Source: Haemonchus contortus (taxonomy: Eukaryota; Nematoda; Chromadorea; Rhabditida; Trichostrongylidae). From it: a stretch of DNA of 64,000 nt. Every line of letters begins with the position of its first letter. Within the stretch, counting starts at the first letter, position 1. The stretch lies in the NCBI GenBank assembly GCA_000469685.2, contig LS997564.1, positions 27,686,959 to 27,750,958 of the forward strand. Reading direction: 5' to 3'. Shown in pieces: positions 12,523 to 24,319 of this stretch. A program made the translations under genes and the position numbers. Under the pieces are notes generated by a model that was given only the letters and a program-made list of their open reading frames with translations, made no database searches and had not been told where the DNA came from.

Positions 12523-12780
12523 GGCTGCTTTCATAGTCCGCCGGCCGGCACGCCGGCGTGCCGGCGTGCGTGCCGGCGGAGGCAGTGCTAGGGGGGAGGA
12601 GGGAGGCAGACAGTGTAAGGCAAACAGTCCACGCCCCTTTGAAGGTTGTTTTTTTTTCAACCCCTCGAAGGGGCGTGGACTGCTTGCCTATCTGTCTGCC
12701 TCCCTCGCCCCCCCCCTAGCACTGCCTCCGCCGGCACGCACGCCGGCGCGCCGGCCGGCCGGCGGACTATGAAAGCAGCC
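12523..12780. repeat. 258-bp GC-rich foldback element (large inverted repeat)
   Basis: The left arm starts GGCTGCTTTCATAGTCCGCC and the right arm ends with its reverse complement. Arms of about 120 nt carry CCGGC/GCCGG runs, a GCAGTGCTAGGGGGG block and a CAGTCCACGCCCCTT block. The centre is a short T-run loop between GGTTG and CAACC. The GC-rich arms contrast sharply with the AT-rich surroundings. This is the structure of a foldback or MITE-like element. Overlapping open frames here (for example 12521-12772) are artefacts of low complexity. Confidence 0.88.
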
Positions 12781-12789
12781 GTTGCAATA

Positions 12790-14180
12790 CACTGCCTGCG
12801 TGCAACGTGAGGGTCCCGGCGCGAGTGGTTCAACCTCTACAGTTTTTGTGACATTCAACAACTCGTCCGTCTTCAGTGTATAGGTCGGCTAGGCCGGTTT
12901 TGGGGCGCTTATTACGCCATACGTTGCCTTTTGACTTTTTCGACCCGCCTCCCGTAGGCTATCCTTGGGCTTTGAGGGTCATACATAGTATCATATTGAG
13001 GATAGGTCTCAGGAACCATTTCAACCTGAACTGTGTTTTAAGGTGCTACAGGTTCGCAGAAAGCCATAATTTGATTCGAAGCATACATGAACAACAAAAG
13101 ATCGGAAAAACTTGCATTTTGCAGAAAAAAAAACCCGATGGTGCGGGAGAAAACCTGCCTGTCAACGGAACATACTTACATCACAAACATTTGGCCTTGT
13201 ATTTCAGATACGTGAAGAGGAACGAAAACTCTTGCAATCCATCACACCAGATATGGCAGAAGAACTGTCCGGCCTCATCTGAAATCCAGATTTCTAGTAG
13301 TGAAAGATTTTCTGTTGTTTGATGCTTTAAAATCGGAGGTAAAGTGAAAAACATTGTTTTTGAACTTGTATCTGTATAGAAATAAGCCTAAAATGGCATT
13401 GGAACCAAAATACAGCTTGATACATGCAGAACACGTGAGATCAAATTATACAGAGACTCTGAGTTCTACTAAACGGTTCTACGCTACCAATCCTAGATGT
13501 TATAGCGAAAACGCTGACATCGTTCAGCGTCCCTGAAGTGGTGGTGCTTATATATGTTGAAGTTCGGAAAAAATGGTGCTGAAAATTCGTCATCGCGAAG
13601 AAAGGCGTTACCTACTTATGGCCCGTCAGTTTGAATAACATTTCAAATGCGATACATCGACTTCGAACACCTAAGGCTCAAGGTAGTTCTACGTTCTGAA
13701 TGAACGAGCACTTCGTTTCAACGGGTGGAACTTACATTACGATGCGATTGAAAAGAGAGGCTGTTTAAACATTCATTCTTGTTCGAACTGCATGTCTTGA
13801 TCTGCTTCATTCACTCGGTCTAGTAGCAATATGCAGATTTATCTATTTATTTATCCGCGCACACGCTCTAAAAAATTAGGTTACTTCGGAGCGGGGAGTT
13901 GCTAGTGGTAACAAGCTACCAGTCAAGCCGTTGATTGGCAAAAGCCCGATAAGGAATATATCAGGGATGAGGAATCAGTCCAGGAGGAGAAAAGTGCGAG
14001 TCTTCATGAGTGCAATTACCAACGACCCGCATCAGCCAGCAAGGGTGCCCGATCGCCACACAAGGGGTCATAGGGCCAGCCGGAACTTCGAGACACGGGT
14101 ATACCGACAGCCCCCGTAGAACAGATAGGCTGGGCGAGTGCCACAAGCTAGCCGCTGGAAAGCCCCCGGTCTGGACTTGA
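12790..14180. other. Unassigned sequence between foldback and CR1 remnant
   Basis: The longest frame is 12876-13322 (+), 148 codons. It shows no family motif, and a lysine-rich run crosses an A-tract, so I do not call it a gene. Confidence 0.4.
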
Positions 14181-14226
14181 CACCTTACCCTCTTCCTTGA
14201 AAGCACCTTACCCTCTTCCTTGAAAG
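14181..14226. repeat. Exact 23-bp tandem duplication
   Basis: The unit beginning CACCTTACCCTCTTCC and ending TTGAAAG occurs twice in a row, at 14181-14203 and 14204-14226, with no difference between copies. It looks recent. Confidence 0.9.
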
Positions 14227-14639
14227 GCGCATAGGACGTAATATGAACAATGCGTCAATTAATGTTATGCTAAGTATGACCCGGGTCGGGTTAGGGCAAT
14301 AGTGCCTTAAAACCAAGTCGCTTGACTGGCAAGCCAGCCGGGGTACACCAGGATACATGACAGACAAGTAAGTACTGTCTTGGGAGAGATCATCTATGTC
14401 GAGGAAGTTCAGTATGTAAATTTTTTTAGTAGAAGTTTTGAACTGTTTTGAGTCTTTGAGTCCTACGAGCCATGAAGGCAGCAACTCCAACCACTTGGCC
14501 GTCTCTGACCTCTCTAAGCTCTCTCCGTCACCTGCCCATTTTGAGATGATGGGTTCCAAGGTGAACTGTTCGCCAAGAACGAGGTCGAAACGTCCAGTAT
14601 CTCGATGATTTGCTCCGAAGCTCGCCCTTGAGAAGTTTA

Positions 14640-17135
14640 AACGCTAGAATGCCAGAATTAAATCAGATTGAATACGCCTATAGAGAAGGCTTCTCAATTT
14701 CATTACTTGGAGACGGGTTTGATATGGGGGCAGCGATCGCAGATAGTCCGCATTGGGAAAGAACCGACAGAATAGAATTTGGGTAAATGTTGCTTGAACT
14801 TTCTCAATTTTCTGAATATTTTGCTTCAGGGAAGGGCTCCAAAGAGAACTACATATCAATCATATCAACGATATCCTACTCCGGAATCTTTGAGATAGTC
14901 CGTTTGCTTTACAACCACCAAGCGTATGTCAAGCTGAGGAGAACCCCATGAAAGCATGCAAGTTTTTTCGAGGTTGACCACCAGCCCTCTGCGAGCATAT
15001 TCTCGATGGCTTCGGTTAGAAGGCCTTGTGCTCCATCCTCATTTTCTCCATCAAACGCTACAGATACCTTTATGTCATCCGCGTATGCCGCCACATGAAG
15101 CTCACTATTTTTACGGAGAAATCGCACAAGATCATAAGTGTATATCAGGAATAAAAGAGAGGACAAGCTGCCTCTTTGGAGAACCCCTGAGGTATAGGTT
15201 CTAGGAGAGGACACGTAGTTACGGAAGCGCACACTCAGTTTCCAGTCTGCAAGGTAGGATTGGAACCATCTAAATTCCCTCTCGTGGACACCTATGTTTT
15301 CTAGTTTGTTGTCTAGTTTTCTAGTAAGTAGGCTAGATCTAGTCAGGGTATCAAATGCTTTACTCAAATCAAAGAAAATGGCGCTGACTTTTCGCCCGGA
15401 GCTGATTGCTTCTATCCAGAAATGTGTGCAGTCAATTTACTGCGTACATGTGGAGGAGTAGGGGAGAAAGCCATGCCCTTCGAGCGGGATACGCTGGAGC
15501 CAAGAGACCCATTCTAGCAGAGCGCAATTGCTTATTTTCTCCAAAACGCAGGCAAAACACTTGTGGGTCGAAAATTTGAAATTAAACTGGATTCAGTGGA
15601 TTTAAGGATAGGCGTAGCAATGGCGTGCTTCTAAAAGGATGGAATCTGCCCTAGTAGAAAGGTCATACTATATATGTGAGCGAGAGGGACGGAGAGCTCC
15701 TTCGCGAGTGTTTTGAAAAGTCGTTGCGGTGATCCATCAGGAGGTAGAGAAAGAGATGCTTCTAAGGAGCGCAAGATTTTATGCATCATTTCCGAAGTTA
15801 CGATTGGGAAGTCCAGGTGATTATTTGTGATGGTAGCTTGGGTACTTGCGGAGAAAGGGACGAAAACACTTCCAAAATAGTAAGCGGGAGCTTCAGCCTT
15901 TTCCTTTTCTGTAGAGTACTTTTCCCCGTTGCGGCCCTCAAGAACATGTGAGACTGGTGACTACTTGAGAAACTTGTTAGCATAAGCTGCCAAGTGTTTG
16001 ACGTTACCTTCTTGAACCAATTTCTCAATCCTGTCAGTCTGAAAACGCTTTAAGTGATGGTCCAGCTTACTGCTGAATTCAAGAAAAGCACTTGAAGTCG
16101 AGGGATCATCGGTCATGCGAAAGAGTCTTTCTCGTTGCTGGGCCAGTTTCATTATGTGACGAGGATAGTTCACTTCACGACTTGAAATAAGTTTCAAAGG
16201 AACAAACTGATTCATTATAGCGTGCGTGACGCCACAAAACCTCGTACAGATATCATCTAGGCTGTGGTAATTCGAAAATAACATCATCCAGTCAATGTGT
16301 GCAATGTGTATGTAATGGCACCTTTGTTCATCTCACTAAAGTCCCTTGATATTCGAGTTACTTTCTCTTTCCGATAGCCCACCAAGGAAAATGTCACAAT
16401 GTTGTGATCGGAGGAGTATAACGGAGGCAGGGCGCAGACTTGAGAAACACTACGCTGGGGTGCTAAAACAATATCTAATCTTTTGGCGAGTCTAGTGGGG
16501 ATCTCTTCGAATTGTGTGAGCGATAAGGCATCGAATATCGACAAAAATTTTTCCGCAGTGACAGACCCTGCAGTGTGGGTTTTCCAATCGGTGTCATGAT
16601 TTAGGTCCCCACCACTGTTGTGGAGAAGGGCACTGAACACGCCAGATCAATTAAACTCGATACAAGGTGTTCATCCTGGGCACTCGTGAATTTGGGTGGA
16701 CGATAAATCAATCGAAAGCGGTGCCTGGATTGCAGTAAGGTGTCAAAACAAAACACATCAGACATTAAGTGACCGGCATAGAACATTATTTCTTCAAACG
16801 ATTCTAGACAGTGGATTAGGACGCAAACCCCACCTGCTTTACGGCCGTACCTGTTTCTCTTGAGTACAGAATATGTCAAGCCGTAGGAGATTTGGAGTTG
16901 GAAACTTTGCTACCCAACCGAGGTTCAGTCAAAAACACTAAATAAGGTTCTGAAGTACGTAGCAAGCGATGCAGATGTGGCACCTTGATGACAAGACTGC
17001 GAGCGTTAATCATTATGCACTTGGAACTCAATGTAGGTCCGAGACGTGATTTTTGGGAAAAAAAGAGTTGTTTCGCTTGGCTGCGCGAATGTCACTTACT
17101 CTCATGAGCTGGCCTTTGCAGACTACATAAACGAG
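14640..17135 (-). mobile_element. Decayed CR1/Jockey-type non-LTR retrotransposon
   Basis: Reading on the minus strand from about 17130 the parts come in order. First is an apurinic-type endonuclease start (INARSLV.K near 17010, then FLTEPRLGSK). Next are endonuclease middle and end pieces (GRKAGGVCVLIH, VVGT, DLNHDTDWKTH, PPLYSSDHNIVTFSL at 16879-16350). Then comes reverse transcriptase with MSKAFDTLTRSSLL, GVLQRGSLSSLLFLIYTYDL and the catalytic AYADDIK at 15367-14909. Last is the RT thumb tail, SLWSPSLKQNIQKIEKVQ, at 14859-14644. Frames switch repeatedly and stops interrupt it, so it is inactive. The 'LFLIY..DL', YADD and 'SSDHN' motifs fix the class. CR1 versus another Jockey-superfamily clade is not settled. 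Confidence 0.8.
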
Positions 17136-17159
17136 CTCACCATAGTGCTCCTTTTGATC

Positions 17160-17630
17160 CAACTCACGTGCTTGGTTTCTTAGCTCTTTCTCTTTTTTGC
17201 GCTCCTCAGGCGTTGTCGTGGCTTACGCCCGACTTATTAAAGGGCCACGCCTGGTCGGCCGCGCAGGGGTCTCGGCGCGCACAGCGTATCGGTGCCTGCG
17301 CGTCGGCTATACTCGACGCACGCTCTGGCCTAACACCATCCGGCAGTGTGTCTGCATCGATCGTCGTAGCCGGCCGCCACTGCCCAACGTCCTGTCGTCG
17401 TACCGCTCGAGCCTGGAGGCGTGATGCAATCGATGGAAGTCTGATGCAATCCGATGGAAGATAAAGTGATCGACTTGGGCATGGAAGCCCAAAGGTGCCG
17501 AGCGGTCTCGAGCCACGTCGCCTCCCCTCGTGAGATTAACGTACTGGGTTCGTACCACCTGAGACGTAGGTTGCTGGTTTTCATCGTAGTTTATTTTCTG
17601 ACGTATTTCATGTTCTTTCTTATGTATGTA
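17160..17630. repeat. GC-rich segment with tRNA-like boxes
   Basis: This block is much richer in GC than its flanks. GTGCCGAGCGG (17495-17505) resembles an A box and GGGTTCGTACC (17546-17556) a B box, about 40 nt apart as in a pol III gene. The cloverleaf is not convincing. It is probably a tRNA-derived repeat. Overlapping frames of 60-98 codons come from the base composition. Confidence 0.35.
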
Positions 17631-18300
17631 TGTATGTAACAGGCATTCCCTTTTTACTATTTCTTTTCATTGTCGTATTGATATTTTCTTGTTTATTGGC
17701 GTACCCATGAAGACTGCGTACAGTATTGTGTTAGTAGTTAAGATCGTAGACGGTGATGCCGTGAAGGTCATATCTGGTTTGAACGTTGAGGTTAGGCTGT
17801 GGTAGGTTATCCCGGGTCATAGGAAGTAGCACGCGTAGGGTAGAAGTAGGAGTGCAGGGACAGCGTAGGGGCCGCTAGGGCCAAAGTAACATCCCGCGTG
17901 GCAAATGGGGCGAGAGCGAGCGCAGCGTAAGACCCCGATCAGGCAATCACGCCGACGGCGACGCCGCTCCTAAGCGGCGATCACCGATGCCAATGCGAGG
18001 AGCAGGGCGTCACCGCCGGCGCGACAGGCGTCATCTCATCAATTTCCGAATGTAGATCTCCTTGAAGGCAGGGATGGCGTGCAATCTACTCAACCTTGTT
18101 ACTGCCGAGCTATCTAATGTCTGTCGATGGACATTATCAGCTTCCACCCGCTTTAACAATGGTCAAGAAGTCAGCGTCACGCAGTTGAGGAGTCGGGCAT
18201 GGAAGTTCAAAGATTCCAACGATGTACGGAAGCCTTGCAAGTTCGGAAACGACGTGGCTCGAACATGGCGCCTTGATTTTAAGTTTCTTCGAGACTAATG
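17631..18300. other. Unassigned, partly GC-rich sequence
   Basis: A short TATG microsatellite runs at about 17620-17637. A GC-rich block follows at 17930-18030. CGACGTGGCTCGA near 18250 is nearly the inverse of CTCGAGCCACGTCG near 17509, so both could belong to one diverged repeat. No gene is seen. Confidence 0.3.
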
Positions 18301-18928
18301 TTATGTATAGTGAACTGATGTGAAATTTGCTATGGTCGAGTATGACAATAGTAAATGTTGGACTTGTTCCCTCTGTTCTTGTTGAAGCAATGAAGTATAC
18401 TGAAGCTTATAAAGCCTCACATATTTTTGTACAGCGGATTTGTGGTGAACCTGCCTCCATTCATGGATATGTTGTTGAAGATCGAAGAGGATTTCAGCAG
18501 TCTTGAAGATGCACTGGACATAATCCACGTTAATGCTGACTCGGAGACGAAATCTCACATCTCAAAGCTAGGAACTACGTTGGTCGTCTAGAAGCCAATG
18601 AATTGACCATTTCTCCCCAAATAGTAATGAACTCTCTAGGGAATACCTCACTCCGGTCTGCACACATCACCGTTGCATTACGTAGTATGCCTGCGCCAGT
18701 AGTCAACAAATTGCACATGATCATACCATGACATTTGATCCCTGAGAATAGCCGTATAGCCACACACTCTCCTTCCATCTCTTGGATATGTTTTGAAGCA
18801 AGTTGAACGAATATCTGAAAGTTAGGCTGCATGGAAATCTGTCCTCGGTCTACTGCAAATGTTAAGTAACCAAGGTGTGAATATTCATCCAATAGTATGG
18901 ACTCTGCTAGGGCTCTGTTTACCAACAA
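18301..18928 (-). other. Two successive unrecognised minus-strand frames
   Basis: Frames of 117 codons (18575-18928) and 85 codons (18301-18558) follow each other on the minus strand, separated by 16 bases. Their composition is ordinary for protein: few low-complexity runs, and QQHIHEWRQVHHKS and EQREQVQHLL look helical. I recognise no family. They could be exons, a decayed transposon gene or chance. Confidence 0.25.
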
Positions 18929-18929
18929 T

Positions 18930-21900
18930 TATATAATGATCTCCTCTAAGCATCAGAAGCCTCGACAATTTGTTTGATGTTTCACATCTGTTTTTGCCGG
19001 ATGGCAGTAAGCAGCACGGTGATGAAGGATACCTTCGTCCTCCATAATAGGATCCCAGATTCATGCTAGTCTGCCAGTTGGGCTGCGCACGTCAACGCAT
19101 GCGACATATCACAAAGCGATCCGACTTGATTATTAAGACACTATAAGCAGTATCATTCCACTTTCTATTTTACAACATGCTCCTCACCCCATGCTAACAT
19201 GCGCCCACGTGACATTTCACAATCCTCACCGCGCCTACGTGACTTTTCACGGACAGACATACAAACCGACAGAAAAAGACACATAAAGTCAGCGCTATAT
19301 ATTTGGGAAGATTCCATTCGGCATAAAGCAGAAGAGGTCGAGTGAGTAGCTACATGAAGTGAATTGATGGTAGCTGTGCCACAGCAATCATTTACAATTA
19401 TGAATTCCATTGTCAATTGATGTCCAATCTTCTATCGTTACTCAAAATGTTATTACCATAGATCGTTATTCGAGCGTACTCAATGCTACTTATATGATTC
19501 GCTAAGTGTGTTTGTTGGTGTGCTTGTTTGTAAATGTCTTCGTCTGACCGGAAATTCATAGCTGCTGTTCCACTCGACCGAGGGCGCTCAAAATTGGTAG
19601 GAGACAGGATGGGAACACTTATGGTAGGTGGCATGACCAAACTCCACTCACAAGGGGCGGGACTCGCGCGAAAAATGACAATTTGGGCCTAGAGCGCTCG
19701 GGGGCTTAGCGTGCGTAAAATGAGCGTAGAATTTTCAGTGAATTTCGCAGTCAAGTCAAAAAACAGAGATGGAATATTTTGCCTGAACACAAATGTGTTG
19801 ATCAGAACCCTGCTCATGATGGGCATGGGGGCTCTCACGAAATTGTCAGGTGTGTGTGTATTTAGCCAAAATCTTTAACCCGCTCTCTTGTTCCAGAGCG
19901 TCCGAATTTGGAGTGTACGTGGGAGACAAGTCATTTTCACACGAAATGGAGAAGCGCACGGCATTAGCGCGAGGGCGAAACTCACAATGCATTATTGAAC
20001 TTGCAGCCGCAGCGCAACACGGTAGCGTGCATCGTGCGTGCGCCTTCAAAAGAGCATAGTTAATCTTTGCCGAAGGCGCGAAGGCGAAGAAGGCAAACGA
20101 CGTCAGTGAGGGCTCGGCTCCTATTATTTGAATGATCTCCCTACTTGGCACTATAGGCCGGAAGATTAGGTTGTGTGCTCGAGTTTAGTGGTATTGCGTC
20201 ATGTATATTTGTGCTCAGTATGTATATATTTATATCGTGTATTATCTCGTTAGTGTTTATATCTACTATTCCGTCCGTTATTTTTTGTATTCTGCATTAA
20301 GCCAGTCTACCCAATCGATTATAGCTTCTCACGGGACCAAGCCATAAACATGTTTGGTTAATTGTAGATGTAAATGAATACAAGATACAAACCCGAATGG
20401 GTGACACAGATGCGTGGATCACAAAACACCAGCACCTTCGATACTAGGTTCAGCAGTGGCACTTATCGCTATTCATAGCATGTCCTTGAATGAATCCTAT
20501 GTTTCGATTTTCAAGGCTTTCGCATTATTTCATAATACACTTTGCAGCACCGTTGACAAGAAGATTCATTCGAGCGATAATTCGCTCCCATTCCTGCCTT
20601 CATTGAAGCATTTTTCGCGAACAAAGTGAAGGTATAATCGGCCCATTTCAATACTTAGTGGGCTAAACTACGAAGGGCGTAGGAGTCATAGTTGCAATAC
20701 CATGTGTTTTGACTTGATTGCGTCAACTATTCCAACAGGATACCCATGAAATGATGAGCAAATCGAGCCATGTGGATTCTATTTGTCTTATGAACTGGAT
20801 CCCGGTCCTCCGTTCAAGGGTGCATAAATTTAGCTTATTCTGATAGGAAAGTATTGAGTGTTGTGCAGAGAGTGCAGCAGAGGGGAATTAAACTGATAAA
20901 AAACAAAAACAACACTCTACACGAACAGCAACCTGCAAACTGAACACAAAAATATTAAAAAAATAATATCAATGCTCAAAATCAACAAATAATGCGCAAC
21001 CCGTGAGAAAACAAAAACCCTTACAAGTACAGAAAAACCAAACACTAACTCTAGCCGGCCATCATCGCTGCTGGTCAACGTAGTTGATCAGCTGCTCAAA
21101 AACTGCTATATAAAACTTTGCCATAATCCGGATGGGAAGAGAATATTCTGAAATAACTTCGAATTACTAGAACGCTATATAATTCCGATCAATTTCAGCC
21201 CTCTCCTTCCTGTAACCCACTTTGATTTGATCATGAGCTGACCTACGCAATGAGCTTCAAGATTTATCGAATTCTACAAATTCCCTATGAAACTGCGTCT
21301 GATCTTACTGTTACTGCCGGTTCAAAAGGGCTGGGCACGTCAAGCAACTTTGAAATGTATTTGGATCACATACCTCGGTATATAAAGGGAACACCGAGGC
21401 TAGCGTCGTAGGTGAAATAGAGGGTCCTTCCCACAACACACCAATGCTCTGATCATTAAGAATGGTTCCACTCGTGTGAGAAGGTCCGAAAGACTGCACT
21501 GGCTCTAGGAAGAACGAATGAATACATTACTTTCGTCCGTTTGAGCGCATTGTTGATCAGTAAGGCTACCTATGACGAAGGCAAACTCATATCTCAAATA
21601 CGTTCGATTTTGCCGTCAGGAGCAGCGGGCTTCCCTAGCAGGTTGTGTCCAGCGTTCCAGTTGGCTCGCAAACAGGAAGGATATTCCAAAATAGTGATCC
21701 TTGCAGTGGCAGGCGATTTCTGCTTCGTAATGTTTCTCTTGCTTAATTTCCGGACTATCTTTGTTTGCTATTCATGTCCCCACTTCCCCTGTATTTCTAT
21801 CTAGCTACGTTACGTCAAATTATCCTGTCAACATGCTCTTCTTCGTGTTGTCTTCGTTCGAAGTAAACTTACTTTCATCGATTGTTTGTTTATGTGTCTA

Positions 21901-22140
21901 ACAGGTCAGTCCTGCGAGTAATTGTGTTTTGAGCAATTAGATCTTGAGGAGAAATCCTATAAATAAAAATAATAAAAACAAAAACAAAATCAAACGCTTG
22001 ACAGGCTTGACACTGAAGGTAAAAAAATACTCCATGGCAGTAGCCCTTTGTGTGTCAAGCGAACATAAAGGCCACACACAGGCCTGTTTTCCGAATTCGC
22101 TGAAATCGTTTAGAACTCTACAGGTCAGCTCTCTTAGTGG
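18930..22140. other. Three kilobases without a recognised gene
   Basis: Two related CGCCYACGTGAC-type blocks sit at about 19203 and 19233. The stretch 20890-21060 is A-rich. The 101-codon minus-strand frame (19846-20151) has no support. Confidence 0.4.
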
Positions 22141-22141
22141 C

Positions 22142-24319
22142 TTAACCCATTGACGACCGCGTGGCCCGTATACGGGCCACGCCCTGTCGTGCTCCCGGGA
22201 CCGCGTGGCCCGTATACGGGCCACAGCATTGTTTTGTATGTATAACACTCATTTACGATTTTTTTGACCATTTCAAGTATCGAGCAGGTTTATGACCTAC
22301 TATAGAATCTTGACGCGCAGTGGTCCGTTGAACATTTACTTCCGTCTTTAGTGATAAGGATAAACAAAGTTACTACTGTGGGCATTGGTAAAGGAGCAAA
22401 AAAAGGCTGTCAACAAAAAAATTACACGCGTTTAGGAAACATTCCATACAAAAGCATTTGTGGCATTTGCTGCACCTTGACGAGACTTTTTGCATGGTTC
22501 ATGGCATAAGAGCGACCTTTCTCCTCTCGTAGTTCCTTGTAGCAACCTGTGCATCTTCTCCTGCTTTCTTTCGAACCGCTCTCAGATCTTTCCAATTTAT
22601 GAGTCGTTCTTGGAGAGGAGAACTCACTGAAGATATCTTGAAGTGAAGATTCCACAATCATTTTGAATTTATTGAGCTGAATAGTTCCTTTTGTGTCACA
22701 AAAAAGTCTCCACGAGTTGACGACTGCTCTTTGCACGACAAAATGAAAGAAAGTTCTCAAATACCATTTCGTTGTACGACGCATGGAGAGTAAGCTGACA
22801 TCTGATCCCTCTGATCAACGAATCCTTTTAGTTTGTTGTAGTCTTCAACTACTTTAGGTTTGTTTGATGAGCCACGTTCACAATCATGCGAAGTTTATAT
22901 CGTCATGAGGTCTCTATTATCCTTCCACTTCAAAACAAGAATACCGTCCTGATTTTGTAGGCAATATAGCTCCCCTCGTTTTAATTTCTTCTCTTTCACG
23001 AGTGGAGGAAGTTCGCCACGATTCTTTCTCAAGGTAGCAACCAGGTGGGTTCTTCTCTCCAAAAGTTTTTTGCCAGTCCAATCGAGCTGTACCAGTTATC
23101 ACAAGAGAGCTGTCTGCCGCTGTCTAAGAGACCATTCATCAGGAGAAAACGACAGTATTCGCAAGCGGTCCTGTACGTGTGGTCTTGCCTGCGTAAATCA
23201 TTGATCTCTACGTGTAGCCTCCTCTCGTGCAAAGTTTGAAAATCTTGATACCATATCTGTTTCTTTGACGGTATATACTGTCGGAAAGCAACATGTCCTC
23301 TGAACTGTACAAGCGACTCGCCTATGGTTACTTCTTTTCCAGGACGAAAATTTCTTTCACAGTTGCCATTGAATATGTCAACGAATTCCTTTATCTTATA
23401 CAGTCGGTCACCGTCTGGTGCGCTGTTGTCACAGAAATGGAGAGAGCGCAGCAGTAGCTCAAATCGACCCCTAGGCATAACCTTGCAGGCAAATGCATGC
23501 CCTCCTAGCGCTGGGCGTGCGCTCCAATACTCCCGTAGTTTGGGCACTTTCACAAGTCGCATCTGAATGCACAGAGCGATGAACTTCTTCAATTCCTCTT
23601 TATTAGTGTCCACGAAGCTGGAATCTTTCTGCGACCCGTATCTATTTGTTTCCGTTTCCATAAGCGTCAGAAGGGTGTCATCGATGAATTATTCGGAGAA
23701 ATCCAACGGAGCAGAGCATGCTGACACCGCATTGCTCAGCCCTTGTTGTTGAGTGAAGTTCGACCTAGTGTTAGCTTCAACACCACTTGTCCACTTTTCG
23801 CTGTCGCTGTCTTCACTGTCAAGCGCGGCCATTGATCCAGAATCTGAAGCAGAATCTTCTCTTGAGCGAAAAGTTGCTTGCCAATTGTGTCGAATCATCT
23901 GTGTCGCCGCCTTCGTTTTCAGCATCGGAGTCCAACAGTAATGCTCGGAAATTTTTATCCATATCGGCATCATCACAGTAACTGGGATCCATTATCCTAT
24001 GAGGAAAAATACAACCTCTACTTGAAGTGCTTGACCAAATTTATAAAAAAAGGATGTAAAGGGACTTTGCTGAGGTATCCGATGATTCGAAACATGCCAT
24101 TCTCATCCTTAAACGCATTTTACCAGAAGGGCAGCAAAGAAGGCATTTGACTCATGTGTATATTACTATACGGAGAGAGAATCCGAAAATAGCAAAATAT
24201 GTGTAGGCAGTAATCATTGCAAACTGCAACTTTTCACAGGCTTCTTGAAATATAATCGTGAGAGAGCAGTGTGGCAGTGCATTAATTGGCTTCACATCAG
24301 CAACAAATCATGGGGTTAA
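22142..24319 (-). mobile_element. piggyBac-like DNA transposon, inactivated
   Basis: The transposase region (22422-23976, minus) is flanked by TTAA at 22142-22145 and at 24316-24319. Inward ends read TTAACCCATTGA and TTAACCCCATGA. piggyBac elements insert at TTAA and often start with CCC. The right end carries two 26-bp direct repeats (22155-22180 and 22199-22224), each holding the palindrome GTGGCCCGTATACGGGCCAC. The left end lacks them, so the left boundary is less sure. Length is about 2.2 kb. Confidence 0.75.
22422..23976 (-). pseudogene. piggyBac transposase pseudogene (DDE_Tnp_1_7)
   Basis: The N-terminal acidic region (SASDSGSMAALDSEDSDSE) ends in an in-frame TAA at 23689-23691. The same frame then continues at 23661 with METETNRYGSQKD. 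The core carries family hallmarks: LREYWSARP, FELLLRSLHFCDN, a first-acid block with ESLVQFRGHVAFRQYIPSKK, and the second-acid block SCDNWYSSIGLAKNF. A frameshift near 23030-23100 leads into GTARLDWQKTFG, then a stop at 22917. Later pieces KPKVVEDYNKLKGFVDQRDQM and KWYLRTFFHFVVQRAVVNSW fit the third-acid region and following helices. A C-terminal cysteine stretch (RRCTGCYKE) is reduced compared with the usual zinc-binding tail. At least one nonsense codon and one frameshift make it non-functional as read. Confidence 0.82.

Noticed and set aside
12521..12772. Arg/Ala-rich frame
   Set aside because: It lies wholly within the GC-rich foldback and is a composition artefact.
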